Positions 46,158-55,403 of a stretch of DNA of 64,000 bases are shown piece after piece. The notes below the pieces were generated by a model that worked only from the letters and a program-made list of their open reading frames with translations, was not told the origin of the DNA and did no database searches. Each line of letters opens with the position of its first letter. The first letter of the stretch is position 1. The DNA is from Microbulbifer pacificus (GTDB lineage: Bacteria > Pseudomonadota > Gammaproteobacteria > Pseudomonadales > Cellvibrionaceae). The DNA lies in assembly GCF_033723955.1 (NCBI RefSeq), contig NZ_CP137555.1, positions 2,782,001 to 2,846,000 of the forward strand. Reading direction: 5' to 3'. Both the position numbers and the translations under genes were made by a program.

Positions 46158-47687
46158 TTACTTGCTGAACGGCGCCGCACCGCTATCGAGGATATGTTCG
46201 CGGGAAACCGGCATCGCCGGGTTCAGGCGCGCATCCAGCTCCTGCAGGTCATCCGGGCCCAACAGGCCGGCCACCAGCTTGAGGTTCAGGGTGTTGAGGA
46301 TGTAGTCGTACAGCGCGTTGGCATAGTCGGTTTTGGACAGGGCCAGGGTGCGCTGGGCCAGCAGCACATCGACGATATTGCGGGTACCCACCTCGTAACC
46401 AGCCTGGGTCGCATCCAGTGCGCTCTTGGCGGAGATCACCGCCTGCTCGCGGGCTTCCACGCGCGCGGTGTCGGTGGTGACTGCGCGGTGCAGGGTGCGA
46501 GTATCCTGGATGGTGTTGCGCTCGGTCAGGTTGCGGATGTCTTCCGCCTGGAACGCCTGGTTGCGCGCCTGGCGCCGGCTGGCACTGAGGCGGCCGCCGG
46601 TGTAAAGCGGCATGTTCAGGGTGATTGCTGCGATCTTGGTTTCGCTCTCATCATCGATTGGGGTTGCGCTGGAAAAGGTCGGGAAGCCGGGAAACCTGAC
46701 ATCTCCCGAACTGTCACCGTCGCGGTAGTTCTTGTCGTAGGCAAGGGTTCCGCTCAGCGTTGGCAGGTGTTCGGCGGCCGCGGCGCGGGCGCCGTAGCGG
46801 GCGGCGTCGGCGGTCAGGCGCGCGGCCTTGAGAGTGTTGTTGTTCACCAGGGCGAAATCCACCCAGGCGGCGCGGTCAGCGGGGTCCGGCGCGACGACCG
46901 CGAAACCCTCTTGCAGCGGTGCCACCACATCGTGGTTAATGCCGGTGAGTACCGACAGTGCGTCGAAATTGCTCAACAGGTCGTCCTGCGCGGTGAGGCG
47001 GCGGGCGACGGCGCTGTCGTAGGCGGAGCGCGAGTCGTACACGTCGGTGATCGCCGTCAGGCCCACTTCGAAGCGCTGTTGGGTCTGTTCCAGCTGCTTG
47101 GCCAGCGCCTCCTCTTCGGTAATGGCCGCTTGCAGCACGTCGTGGGCGCGCAGTACGTCAAAGTAAGCGGCGGCGACGCGGATCATCATGTCCTGCTGGT
47201 TGGCGCTGAATTCGGCAGTGGCCTGTTCGCTGACAGTCTTGCCCTGCTTGTAGCCGAACCAGGCCGGCAGATCGAACAGCGCCTGGTCCAGGCGGGCGCC
47301 ATAGCCGTGGCTGTCAATATCGCTATCACTACTTGAAACACCGGTGATCAGATCGTCTCGCGAGCACAAGCGAGTTCCATCGGGGCATATCTGGGTGATT
47401 GAGCTTGAGTTCGTGCGGGTTTTGGTCACGTCGGCAGACGCATTAACCTGTGGCAGCAGCGCGGAGCGGCCGAGATTCTTCGCCTCGAGGCCGGCGCGGT
47501 AGGCGGCGCGGTCGGCGGCAAGCTGCGGGTCGTTGTCGAGGGCCTGCAGGTAAATTTCCCACAAGGTGTCCGCCTGGGCCTGTACCGCGGCGAGACCGGT
47601 ACTCAGGCCGATGACAGCGGCGGCGAGCATGGATTTGAGCGGGCGACCAAATTGGTGAGCGAGGCGCCCTTTTGCACTTCTTGTCAT
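46158..47687 (-). CDS. tolC: TolC family outer-membrane channel protein
   Basis: A 509-residue TolC homologue: the outer-membrane trimer that completes type I secretion and RND efflux pumps. The signal peptide extends to about residue 40 (VQAQADTLWEIYLQALDND), followed by two OEP repeats with ARLDQALFDLPAWFGYK and IAAITLNMPLYTGGRLSASR as equivalent strands. The first extracellular loop has an insertion with two Cys (ICPDGTRLCSRDD), possibly a disulfide. A later start (MLAAAVIGLS) is possible. As in E. coli, tolC is divergent from the nudF-parE side, but here a pqi operon stands between them. Confidence 0.93.
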   Translation of the reverse strand: MTRSAKGRLAHQFGRPLKSMLAAAVIGLSTGLAAVQAQADTLWEIYLQALDNDPQLAADRAAYRAGLEAKNLGRSALLPQVNASADVTKTRTNSSSITQICPDGTRLCSRDDLITGVSSSDSDIDSHGYGARLDQALFDLPAWFGYKQGKTVSEQATAEFSANQQDMMIRVAAAYFDVLRAHDVLQAAITEEEALAKQLEQTQQRFEVGLTAITDVYDSRSAYDSAVARRLTAQDDLLSNFDALSVLTGINHDVVAPLQEGFAVVAPDPADRAAWVDFALVNNNTLKAARLTADAARYGARAAAAEHLPTLSGTLAYDKNYRDGDSSGDVRFPGFPTFSSATPIDDESETKIAAITLNMPLYTGGRLSASRRQARNQAFQAEDIRNLTERNTIQDTRTLHRAVTTDTARVEAREQAVISAKSALDATQAGYEVGTRNIVDVLLAQRTLALSKTDYANALYDYILNTLNLKLVAGLLGPDDLQELDARLNPAMPVSREHILDSGAAPFSK

Positions 47688-48139
47688 TACTGTTGATTTC
47701 CTGTGACAGCTGCGGTCTTCAAGTTTCCGGTAGCGATGGAATCGGCCCCGGGCTCAAGGGGATCTGCGCCCCCGGCTTTCCTGTAAACCCCGCTTTCCTT
47801 TTTGTTAAGGAGTGGAGCCAGTCTGTAATGTGCTCTGAAGGCGTCGCTGGCTTGGCCCGGGGCAATGTTGTATTTCCGTTCGGTACATCGAATCAAGACG
47901 GAATCCGGGCCTGCGGTCGCGAGAGTGTACCCTCAGGCCGCAGGAGCGTCGAGGCGACGGTCGCGGCAAATTGGTATATCTTCGTTAAGCTGACGCGAAT
48001 GTGCGTCCAGTAACAGAACTTAACCACGGACCGGCTCGCCTGGGCGTTTCCCGACCTCTGAGACGCGGTATCGACCGCTGGTGGATGCAGCCCGGGTGCG
48101 ACCGCGGTGAAATCACTTACAAACAGGGCATCGGCGGGA
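47688..48139. other. Divergent intergenic region between tolC and pqiA
   Basis: These 452 bases must carry promoters for tolC (leftward) and the pqi operon (rightward). A small open frame crosses it (47672-48013) but has no recognisable protein and no good start, so I do not call a gene. I could not identify a convincing promoter pair or operator. Confidence 0.6.
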
Positions 48140-48835
48140 ATGGGGCAGGATTCAGCGCACTACAGGTCGCGTGCATCGCACACCGCACAGCCCCGGGCCT
48201 GGAAGCGCGCCTGTCACCAGTGCGACCTGCTGCTCACCCGCGACCACGCGCCGGTTGGCCAGCGCCTGATCTGCCCGCGCTGCGGGGCCACCCTGCACCG
48301 CAATATGGAGCGCAGTGTCGCCCACACCGCGGCCCTGAGCCTCAGCGGCCTACTGCTGTTTGTCCCCTCTGCTACCCTGCCGCTGCTGGAGTTCTCGCTG
48401 TTTTCATTTGGCGCCGAAAATACCCTGCTGAACGGGGTGCAGGCGCTGTTTGCTGCCGGTTACCTGTGGCTCGCCTCGCTGGTGCTGTTCTGCAGTGTGA
48501 TTGCACCGCTGGGCAAGTTTCTGTTGCTTGCATTTATCAGCTGGGGCAGCGCCTGGGCTTCACTGGCAAAGCCGGTGGCGCGGGCGCTGCGCTGGTACCT
48601 CCACCTGCAGGAGTGGGGCATGCTGGATGTGTACCTGCTGGGGATTCTGGTGGCGCTGGTGAAAATGTCGGATCTGGGCAAGATGTCGGTGGAGCCCGGG
48701 CTTTACTGTTTTGTGGCGATGATGGTGGTATCGAGTGCCGCCACCGTGTCATTTGACGCGGAAACCGTGTGGGCGCGGCTCGCCCGTCGCGCCGCCGCTG
48801 CGGGCAGTGAAAATGACCCGGAGGCGGTACAGTGA
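48140..48835 (+). CDS. pqiA: Paraquat-inducible protein A, first half
   Basis: A 231-residue inner-membrane protein equal to one half of E. coli PqiA: a zinc-ribbon (CHQC ... CPRC) in the first 40 residues, then four hydrophobic segments (LSLSGLLLFVPSATLPLLEF onward) and WGMLDVYLLGILVALVKMSD. PqiA partners PqiB in lipid transport across the envelope. A GTG at 48107 in frame is an alternative start, but ATG 48140 has GGCGGGA near it. The next gene starts inside its stop (GTGA). Confidence 0.88.
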   Translation: MGQDSAHYRSRASHTAQPRAWKRACHQCDLLLTRDHAPVGQRLICPRCGATLHRNMERSVAHTAALSLSGLLLFVPSATLPLLEFSLFSFGAENTLLNGVQALFAAGYLWLASLVLFCSVIAPLGKFLLLAFISWGSAWASLAKPVARALRWYLHLQEWGMLDVYLLGILVALVKMSDLGKMSVEPGLYCFVAMMVVSSAATVSFDAETVWARLARRAAAAGSENDPEAVQ

Positions 48836-49518
48836 ACCGACCGGCGCGCGCCCTGTCTCATGGGTTCTGGACCTGCCTCGGCTGTCGCCAGCTGGTGAAA
48901 GTGTCCCGCGAAACCCGCACCTGCCTCTGTCCCCGCTGCGGTGCGCGCATGCACGGGCGGGTGGACGGCAGCATCATGCTGACCTGGGCGCTCACGATTA
49001 CCGGCGCCCTGTTGTTGATTCCGGCCAATATCCTGCCGGTAATGACGGTGATCTACCTGGGTTCCGGCGATCCGAGTACCATCATCGGCGGAACGCTGGA
49101 GCTCTACCACAACGGCCTGTGGGGGATTGCCCTGATTGTATTCGTGGCGAGTATCGCGGTGCCGGTAATGAAGCTGGTGGGGCTGGTGATCCTGTGCCTG
49201 ATCGTGCAGTTGCGGCTCAATGTGGCGCCGCGCCAGGCGATGCGGATCTACCGGGTGGTGAACGCGATCGGCCGCTGGTCGCTGCTGGACCTGTTCATGA
49301 TTTCCATTCTGGTGGCGCTGGTGGATATGGGCGCCATTGCCGAAGTGGCTGCGGGCGCCGGCAGCACCGCCTTCGCCACCGTGGTGGTGGTCACCATGTT
49401 TGCGGTGCGCGCGTTTGACCCACGTTTGATATGGGATGTTTACGAAGAAAAAATGTCGGCAGTTGAGTCTGAGAATACTGGCGCGAGTCATCAAAACCAC
49501 AACGGGGAGCGCGCATGA
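48832..49518 (+). CDS. pqiA: Paraquat-inducible protein A, second half
   Basis: A 228-residue PqiA-type membrane protein with its own zinc ribbon (CLGC ... CPRC), four membrane segments and the family motif WSLLDLFMISILVALVDMGA. In E. coli the two halves are one polypeptide; here they are separate genes joined by a GTGA overlap. The end overlaps the pqiB start by four bases (ATGA), so all three should be made together. Confidence 0.9.
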   Translation: MNRPARALSHGFWTCLGCRQLVKVSRETRTCLCPRCGARMHGRVDGSIMLTWALTITGALLLIPANILPVMTVIYLGSGDPSTIIGGTLELYHNGLWGIALIVFVASIAVPVMKLVGLVILCLIVQLRLNVAPRQAMRIYRVVNAIGRWSLLDLFMISILVALVDMGAIAEVAAGAGSTAFATVVVVTMFAVRAFDPRLIWDVYEEKMSAVESENTGASHQNHNGERA

Positions 49519-51875
49519 GCGACGCGTCGATGGGAAACGACGCCCAGCCTGAAGGTATCGCGCGCCGCAGCCGCGGGCTTTCGCTGGTGTGGCTGTTGCC
49601 CCTGATCGCCGCGCTGATCGCGGTGTGGCTGCTATACAAGGATTTCACTCAGGGGGATATTCGCGTCACCATCCTGTTTTCCAGCGGCGACGGCCTGGTG
49701 AAGGGCAAGACTGCGGTTAAGTACTCCGGGGTGGAAATCGGCGTAGTGAATGATTTCCGCCTGGTACAGAGTGCCAGGGAGCTGAATGGCCAGGACGGCG
49801 TACTGGCGGAGGTCACCTTCAATCGCAGTGCCGGCTACCTGCTCACCAAGGGCAGCAAGTTCTGGGTGGTCAAACCGGAAGTGTCGCTCACCGGGGTGCG
49901 CGGGTTGGAGACGCTGGTTTCCGGCAACTATATCGCGGTCGAACCGGGCAGCGGTCCGGCCCAGAGGCACTTCGTTGCGGTGGCGGAACCGCCGGCCTAT
50001 GTGCGCGGCGATGGCTTGCGCATTACCCTCAAATCCCCGCGCCTCGCCTCCCTCAACCGGGGCTCACCGGTGTATTACCGCCAGTTGGAAGTGGGGCAGG
50101 TGGAGAGCTATCACCTGGCGGAAGACGCCAGCGAGGTGGATATCAACCTGTACATCCGCCGCGAGTACGCAGATCTGGTGCACCGTGGCAGCCGCTTCTG
50201 GAACACCTCCGGGGTTTCGATTCAGGGCGGGATCAGCGGGGTCAATGTAGAACTCGAATCCCTCGCCTCGCTCATTGCCGGCGGGGTGAGTTTCTATACC
50301 CCGGATGCGCAGCAGCATTCACCGCTGGCGGTGGATGGCAACGAGTTCAAGCTGTACAAAAGTTTTGCCGACGCCGACGCGGGCATTCCGATCACACTCA
50401 ATTTTGATCGCGGGGTCAGCCTCGCCGAGGGTTCCACCCAGGTGATTTACCAGGGGATCAAGGTGGGACAGGTGAGCAGCGTCAAGGCCAACAAGAGTAT
50501 CAATGGCATGGAGGTGAGGGTGTTGATGGACCCCACCACCGACGACCTGTTGAGTGAAAACACCCAATTCTGGCTGGCGCCGCCGACGCTGGATTTCTCT
50601 TCCGGGGTCAACGACCTGCTCAAGGGCAACCGCATTGAAGTGGACCTGCGTCGCGGTCAGCGCTCGGTGCGGGAGTTCGACGCCCACTCGGTGCCGCCGC
50701 CGCGGGATCCGCGGGTGCCGGGTTTGCACCTGACACTCACCGCGCGCAATACCGGATCGCTACAGCGCGGTGCCTCGGTCTACTACCGGCAAATGGAAGT
50801 GGGGCGGGTGCAGGGTATGGCATTGAAGGAAGATGGCTCCGGGGTCGAGGTGTATGTGGTCATCGACCCGCCCTACGCCTATCTGGTGAACAACGAGAGC
50901 CGCTTCTGGAATGTGAGCGGCCTGCGCGCCAGCGCCAGTCTCAAGGGGATCGAGGTGGAAACGGATTCCCTATTGTCGATGGTGCGCGGCGGCATTGCTT
51001 TCGGCAGTGGGCCCCACGACAGCAAGAGTGCCGGCCAGGCAATGAATGGCGACAGCTTCCAGTTGTATGCCAGCCGCGACGACGCCATGGAAGAGGGGAT
51101 CAATATCTATATTGACCTCAGCGGCGACGAGGGGCTGAAAGTGGGCGCACCGCTGCGCTATCGCGGTATCCAGGTGGGGGAGATTACTGCCATGCGCCTC
51201 ACCCTCGACCTCGACGGTGTGCGGGCCAGGGCGCGCCTCTACCGACGCGCAGAGCGTTTCGCCCGCAGTGGCACCCGCATGTGGGTGGTGGGGCCGAAAA
51301 TCGGCCTCGGCGGTGTCGATCATCTGGATACCCTGGTGACGGGCCCCTTCCTCGAGCTGGAGCCGGGTGCCGGCGGCGAGCCGCAGACGGATTTTGTCGC
51401 CCTCGCCGCGAAGCCGGAACCGGATCTGGCGGACACCATGATGATGCCGGGACTGGCGCTGATTCTGGACGCGCCGCGGCGCGGTTCTTTGAAGCGCGGC
51501 AGCCCGGTCTATTACCGCCAGGTACAGGTGGGTCAGGTGACCGGCTACCAGTTGGGGGAACTGGCGGACCGGGTTTACATCTATGTTTATATTGAGCCGC
51601 AGTACCGCACCCTGGTACGGGAGCACTCCAGGTTCTGGAATGCCAGCGGGATGGAGGTCAATTTCGGTGTGATGACCGGCCTCGATGTACACACCGAGTC
51701 CGCCCAGGCACTGCTCGCCGGCGGCATCGCCTTCGCCACCCCGAACAATCCGGAGATGGGCCTTGAGGTAGAGTCCGGCAGCCACTACCCGCTCTACGGC
51801 AAGCCGGACAACGAATGGCTGCTGTGGAGCCCGAAAATCGAGCTGTACCCGGCACTGGAAGAAAATTTCAAATAA
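49515..51875 (+). CDS. pqiB: PqiB-like protein with six MCE domains
   Basis: A 786-residue intermembrane lipid transport protein. One N-terminal membrane helix (about 22-41) anchors it, and six MCE domains begin near residues 47, 165, 288, 401, 527 and 644, each opening like GSLxRGSPVYYRQxxVGQV. From established work, E. coli PqiB has three MCE domains and LetB (YebT) seven; stacked MCE rings form a tunnel across the periplasm. Six would give a tunnel longer than PqiB and nearly that of LetB. It ends with a short tail rather than a long needle-forming helix. Coupled to the PqiA halves upstream. Confidence 0.92.
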   Translation: MSDASMGNDAQPEGIARRSRGLSLVWLLPLIAALIAVWLLYKDFTQGDIRVTILFSSGDGLVKGKTAVKYSGVEIGVVNDFRLVQSARELNGQDGVLAEVTFNRSAGYLLTKGSKFWVVKPEVSLTGVRGLETLVSGNYIAVEPGSGPAQRHFVAVAEPPAYVRGDGLRITLKSPRLASLNRGSPVYYRQLEVGQVESYHLAEDASEVDINLYIRREYADLVHRGSRFWNTSGVSIQGGISGVNVELESLASLIAGGVSFYTPDAQQHSPLAVDGNEFKLYKSFADADAGIPITLNFDRGVSLAEGSTQVIYQGIKVGQVSSVKANKSINGMEVRVLMDPTTDDLLSENTQFWLAPPTLDFSSGVNDLLKGNRIEVDLRRGQRSVREFDAHSVPPPRDPRVPGLHLTLTARNTGSLQRGASVYYRQMEVGRVQGMALKEDGSGVEVYVVIDPPYAYLVNNESRFWNVSGLRASASLKGIEVETDSLLSMVRGGIAFGSGPHDSKSAGQAMNGDSFQLYASRDDAMEEGINIYIDLSGDEGLKVGAPLRYRGIQVGEITAMRLTLDLDGVRARARLYRRAERFARSGTRMWVVGPKIGLGGVDHLDTLVTGPFLELEPGAGGEPQTDFVALAAKPEPDLADTMMMPGLALILDAPRRGSLKRGSPVYYRQVQVGQVTGYQLGELADRVYIYVYIEPQYRTLVREHSRFWNASGMEVNFGVMTGLDVHTESAQALLAGGIAFATPNNPEMGLEVESGSHYPLYGKPDNEWLLWSPKIELYPALEENFK

Positions 51876-51950
51876 GTTGCGGATCTCGCAGGCGGGATCC
51901 CACGCAATTTCAAGATGATTCACACAAGAACATTCAAGAAGGAACAACGG

Positions 51951-52529
51951 ATGCGCAATGCAAGCACAGGCCTGAACGTCACCAGCCTGCTGACAGGATT
52001 TGTTTTGTCCCTCGGGCTCGCGGGCTGCGGCACCCCGACACAGATAGACCGCATCGAATCGCGCAGCGCGCCGGTCAGCTTCCAGACCTACGCCTGGGGC
52101 ACGGAGGCGCTGAGTGGTGAATCCGGCGCACCCGCGCAGCTGGTGGAACTGGATGCAGAGCTGCGCCAGGTGGTGGGAGCAGTGATGCTGGCGCGTGGAT
52201 ATCGCCAGGTACAGGGGGCCGACCATGCGCAGATGGTGGTGGATTACCAGATTGCGATTGTCGAGGAGGAGTTCGCGGGCGATCCGAAAGACGAAAGCTG
52301 GGACGCCCAGTTCGACAGCAATGCCCAGCGCGGCGTGGTGGAACTGCCCGCCCGCACCGGCGCGCCGCGGGTGACCCTGTCGGTGGGTATCGGTCCCCAG
52401 CACGGCATGCCCATCTGGGGTGGCAGCGCCACCAAGCTGATGGTGCGCCCGGAAGACAAAAACGAGCGCCAGCGCATCCTGAACAATGCCGTCAACGAAC
52501 TGCTCAGGGACTTGCCGCCAGCAGCCTGA
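51951..52529 (+). CDS. DUF4136 family lipoprotein
   Basis: A 192-residue lipoprotein: signal peptide with lipobox LAGC (Cys near residue 27), then a DUF4136-like domain (FQTYAWGTEAL, VVGAVMLARGYRQV, MVVDYQIAIVEEEF). Function unknown; DUF4136 proteins are outer-membrane-associated lipoproteins. It occupies the position where E. coli has pqiC, a different lipoprotein family, so it may be a partner of PqiB (inference). The ATG at 51951 has AAGGA upstream. Confidence 0.85.
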   Translation: MRNASTGLNVTSLLTGFVLSLGLAGCGTPTQIDRIESRSAPVSFQTYAWGTEALSGESGAPAQLVELDAELRQVVGAVMLARGYRQVQGADHAQMVVDYQIAIVEEEFAGDPKDESWDAQFDSNAQRGVVELPARTGAPRVTLSVGIGPQHGMPIWGGSATKLMVRPEDKNERQRILNNAVNELLRDLPPAA

Positions 52530-52549
52530 TACAGTTGGCCCGAGAATAC

Positions 52550-52577
52550 TTCCAATAACGGAATTTCCAATAACGGA
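52550..52577. repeat. Direct repeat of TTCCAATAACGGA between the two lipoprotein genes
   Basis: A 13-base unit occurs twice with a 15-base period (52550-52562 and 52565-52577). It could be a regulator site pair or a slippage product; nothing else marks its role. Confidence 0.6.
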
Positions 52578-52620
52578 TCGGCAGGGACGCCGTCCTCGCA
52601 ACCCAATAGCGGGAGAACAT

Positions 52621-53187
52621 ATGGCTTCACTGCGCAAACTCTTTTCCGTGGCCGCCCTAGGCCTGCTCGTGATTGTAGGTCTCGGCGGTTGTGCCGCTCC
52701 CAACCCGGTAGCCGTCGACTACGACCCTGGCTTCAAGTTCGCCAACCTCCGCAGTTACTACCTGCTGGATACCCTGGCCAACGGCCCGGTTTCCCCGTTT
52801 GAAAGCAAGCGCGCCAACCAGGCGGTAGACGAAGTGCTTCGTGGCAATTACAGCCCCGCCGCCAGCCGCGAAGAGGCGGACTTCCTGGTTAGGGTGCAGC
52901 TGTTGAGTGCCGACAAGATGGCGGTGTACCAGGACCCGTTCAGCATCTACGGCGGCTACCGCTACTTCGGGTTTGGCTGGCGCGCGCCGCTGCGGGTGCA
53001 CGAGTACCGCGAGTCCACCCTGATCGTCGACGTGCTGTCGCCGGATGAAGCGCCGTTGTGGCGGGGCAGCATGCCGTCCACCGCTGCGCGCCACGACTCT
53101 CCTGAGCAGCAGATGTTCCGCCTGCGGGAAGAGGCGGGCATGATCCTGGCGCGCTTCCCGCCCTACAACGACGTCGGCTACGACTGA
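52621..53187 (+). CDS. DUF4136 family lipoprotein
   Basis: A 188-residue lipoprotein with lipobox LGGC (Cys near 24) and a DUF4136-like body (DYDPGFKFANLRSYYLLD, ADFLVRVQLLSADK, STLIVDVLSPDEAPLWRG). It is a diverged paralogue of the lipoprotein just upstream. GGGAG precedes the ATG at 52621; in-frame codons upstream would lie in the previous gene. Role unknown, possibly with the pqi system. Confidence 0.85.
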   Translation: MASLRKLFSVAALGLLVIVGLGGCAAPNPVAVDYDPGFKFANLRSYYLLDTLANGPVSPFESKRANQAVDEVLRGNYSPAASREEADFLVRVQLLSADKMAVYQDPFSIYGGYRYFGFGWRAPLRVHEYRESTLIVDVLSPDEAPLWRGSMPSTAARHDSPEQQMFRLREEAGMILARFPPYNDVGYD

Positions 53188-53220
53188 GTCGGGCGCGGAT
53201 CTGTCTCGATAAGGAATTCC

Positions 53221-53847
53221 ATGAGTGACAAAACGGATTTGAAGCCGCCGTTTACCCGCGGCGCGGTGGATATCATTTCCCGCAAAACCGTGTACGACGG
53301 CTTCTTCAAAATGCACAAGTTGCGCCTGCGCCACCGCCTTTATCGCGGAGGCTGGGGCGGAGAGATGGAGCGAGAGCTGTTCGTGCGTGGCAATGCGGTG
53401 GGGGTGCTGCTGTATGACCCAGAGCATCAACTGGTTGCCCTGACCGAACAGTTCCGTATCGGTGCGCTGGAGCGCGAGGGCGGCCCCTGGTGCCTGGAAG
53501 TGGTGGCGGGAATGGTGGAGGAGGGGGAATCCCTCGAGGACGTCGCCCGCCGCGAACTACAGGAAGAAGCGGGGCTCGAGGTGCAGGCGCTGCACTTCAT
53601 CCGCAGCTACCTGCCCAGCCCCGGCGGCGCCTGCGAGCGCATGCACCTGTTCTGTGGCTGTGCGGATCTGCGGGATATCGAGGGCTACTTCGGTCTCGCC
53701 GACGAGCACGAGGATATCCGCCTGCGTGTGTTTCCCCTGCAGACGGTGCTGGATGCGGTCAACCGTGGGGATGCGGCCATCGACAACGCGGCCAGTATCA
53801 TCGGCCTGCAGTGGCTGCAGCTGAATCGAGAACGCCTGGGCGGGTAA
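53221..53847 (+). CDS. nudF: ADP-ribose diphosphatase (NUDIX)
   Basis: A 208-residue NUDIX hydrolase that splits ADP-ribose to AMP and ribose 5-phosphate. The full NUDIX box GMVEEGESLEDVARRELQEE is near residue 98, preceded by EQFRIGALEREGGPWCLEVV as in ADP-ribose pyrophosphatases. The gene order nudF-yqiB-cpdA-yqiA-parE is that of E. coli, which supports the name. Confidence 0.94.
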   Translation: MSDKTDLKPPFTRGAVDIISRKTVYDGFFKMHKLRLRHRLYRGGWGGEMERELFVRGNAVGVLLYDPEHQLVALTEQFRIGALEREGGPWCLEVVAGMVEEGESLEDVARRELQEEAGLEVQALHFIRSYLPSPGGACERMHLFCGCADLRDIEGYFGLADEHEDIRLRVFPLQTVLDAVNRGDAAIDNAASIIGLQWLQLNRERLGG

Positions 53848-53849
53848 TA

Positions 53850-53873
53850 TTCCCCTGTATTTGCCAAGGGGAA
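53850..53873 (+). terminator. Weak stem-loop after nudF
   Basis: TTCCCCT and AGGGGAA pair around a 10-base loop, followed by ATTT only. Possible weak terminator or attenuator before yqiB. Confidence 0.35.
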
Positions 53874-53989
53874 ATTTGCGTCAAGTGACCCGCCGGGCCC
53901 TACAATTCGCCGATTGATACCGCGAATGCGGCGAATCGCGGACAATTTGAGAGATCAATCACGGCGCGGACTTAACAGGAGTGTCGATA

Positions 53990-54547
53990 ATGGCGGTACC
54001 AGCAGACACAGGCCGCAGCAGAATTTCCGTTCAGGCCCGCACGGGTGTGGGCACAGGAACGCGGGGGAGTGTGCGAGAGCGCTACCGCGTCGACTTGCCG
54101 GATTATCACGCTGATTGCGACGCCAATTACCTGCGCCTGTGCAAACTGATGCCGGAGTTCGAGAGCAATCACTGTTGGCGCTATCAGGTGCCCGGCGGCA
54201 CCCTGCAGGTCGCAGTGCTCGAGCGCAGCCGCTACACCACCGAGGTCTGTCTGCAGGCCTCCGCGGACGCCGCGGCAAAAGTTGATGCTGGAAAGGACAA
54301 AAACTGGCTGCGGCCGCCGCCCATCACCGTGCGTATGTACCACGACGCGCGCATGGCGGAAGTGGTGGCGGTAGATGGTCAGGGGCCGGTTGGGGGGGAT
54401 GGGTTGAACTTCAGCTACCCCAACCCGGCAATGCACAAAGAAGATGAACGCCAACAGGTAAATCGCTATCTGAGCGAATGGTTGGCCCACTGCCTGGCAA
54501 ATGGCCGCGTCGACGTCGACCTCACCTTTGGTGACCGGAGACGTTGA
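53990..54547 (+). CDS. yqiB: DUF1249 family protein YqiB
   Basis: A 185-residue cytoplasmic protein of unknown function. The DUF1249 core is visible: DYHADCDANYLRLCKLMPEF, then VRMYHDARMAEVVAV and HKEDERQQVNRYLSEWLAHC. AGGAG is seven bases before the ATG at 53990; a GTG at 53981 lies within that site. Its place between nudF and cpdA is conserved in enterobacteria. The N-terminal 30 residues are extra compared with E. coli. Confidence 0.9.
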   Translation: MAVPADTGRSRISVQARTGVGTGTRGSVRERYRVDLPDYHADCDANYLRLCKLMPEFESNHCWRYQVPGGTLQVAVLERSRYTTEVCLQASADAAAKVDAGKDKNWLRPPPITVRMYHDARMAEVVAVDGQGPVGGDGLNFSYPNPAMHKEDERQQVNRYLSEWLAHCLANGRVDVDLTFGDRRR

Positions 54548-54551
54548 ACGC

Positions 54552-55403
54552 ATGCCGGGCATCGCACAGATGACACGGATGTTTCGGCAAGGTGAGAAAG
54601 TGAAGATCGAGGCAGTACAACCGGCAAACCGGCTGATCCAGATAACCGACCCCCATATTGGTGGCCGGCCGGATTACCAGTTGCTGGGCCTGGATACCGG
54701 CCACACCCTGGAGGAAGTTCTCCGCACCATTGCCGCGATGCCCACTCAGCCCGAACTTATGGTGGTGACCGGCGACGTTTCCGCCAACGGCTCCGAGGCC
54801 GCCTACCGCCGCTTCCTGCACAAGATGCAGGCTGCCACCTGCCCCTGGTACTGGCTTCCGGGCAACCACGACAATCCCCAGCGCATGGACGAGATTGCGC
54901 CAAAGCGGCGCCCGGAACTGGTCGCCCTCGGCAACTGGCGTCTGTTGCTGCTGGACACCAGCGTGCCCGGGCAAATTTCTGGTGGCTTCAGCCCCGCGGA
55001 ACTGGCGCGTATTGAAAAGTTGATCGACGCACACCGCGAATACCCGATCATGCTGACGATGCACCACCAGCCAGTCCCCGTTGGCAGCCACTGGATCGAT
55101 GGTCATATGCTGAAAGAGGGGCGCGAGGCCTTTGTCGACCTGATCCAGCGCTCCGATAATGTCCGCGCCGTATGTTGGGGCCACGTGCACCAGCAGTTCG
55201 ACTGCCGGCTCGGCCCGGCGGGCCTGCACGCGACCCCCTCGACCTCGGTGCAGTTCACCCCCGGCAGCGGACCCTTTGCAGTAGACAGCGAAATGCCCGG
55301 CTATCGCTGGTTCGAGCTGCATGACGACGGCAGTTACGAGACCGGCGTCGAGCGGGTCGCCATCGCCGAATACAGTGTCGACCTGGCATCCTCCGGCTAC
55401 TGA
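54552..55403 (+). CDS. cpdA: 3',5'-cyclic-AMP phosphodiesterase
   Basis: CpdA, a calcineurin-like metallophosphoesterase, hydrolyses cAMP to AMP and so tunes CRP signalling. Metal-binding motifs are in order: QITDPHIGG (DxH), VVTGDVSANG (GD), LPGNHDNP (GNHD), TMHHQPVPVG, and CWGHVHQQFD (GHxH). About 283 residues, close to E. coli. It follows yqiB by four bases. GGAGA stands before the ATG at 54552; internal ATGs at 54570 are alternatives. Confidence 0.94.
   Translation: MPGIAQMTRMFRQGEKVKIEAVQPANRLIQITDPHIGGRPDYQLLGLDTGHTLEEVLRTIAAMPTQPELMVVTGDVSANGSEAAYRRFLHKMQAATCPWYWLPGNHDNPQRMDEIAPKRRPELVALGNWRLLLLDTSVPGQISGGFSPAELARIEKLIDAHREYPIMLTMHHQPVPVGSHWIDGHMLKEGREAFVDLIQRSDNVRAVCWGHVHQQFDCRLGPAGLHATPSTSVQFTPGSGPFAVDSEMPGYRWFELHDDGSYETGVERVAIAEYSVDLASSGY

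Noticed and set aside
47672..48013. A 113-codon open frame between tolC and pqiA
   Set aside because: It has no ribosome binding site or domain and overlaps the tolC start; more likely non-coding promoter DNA.
50970..52703. A 577-codon open frame on the minus strand
   Set aside because: It is antisense to pqiB and a lipoprotein gene and has no recognisable product.
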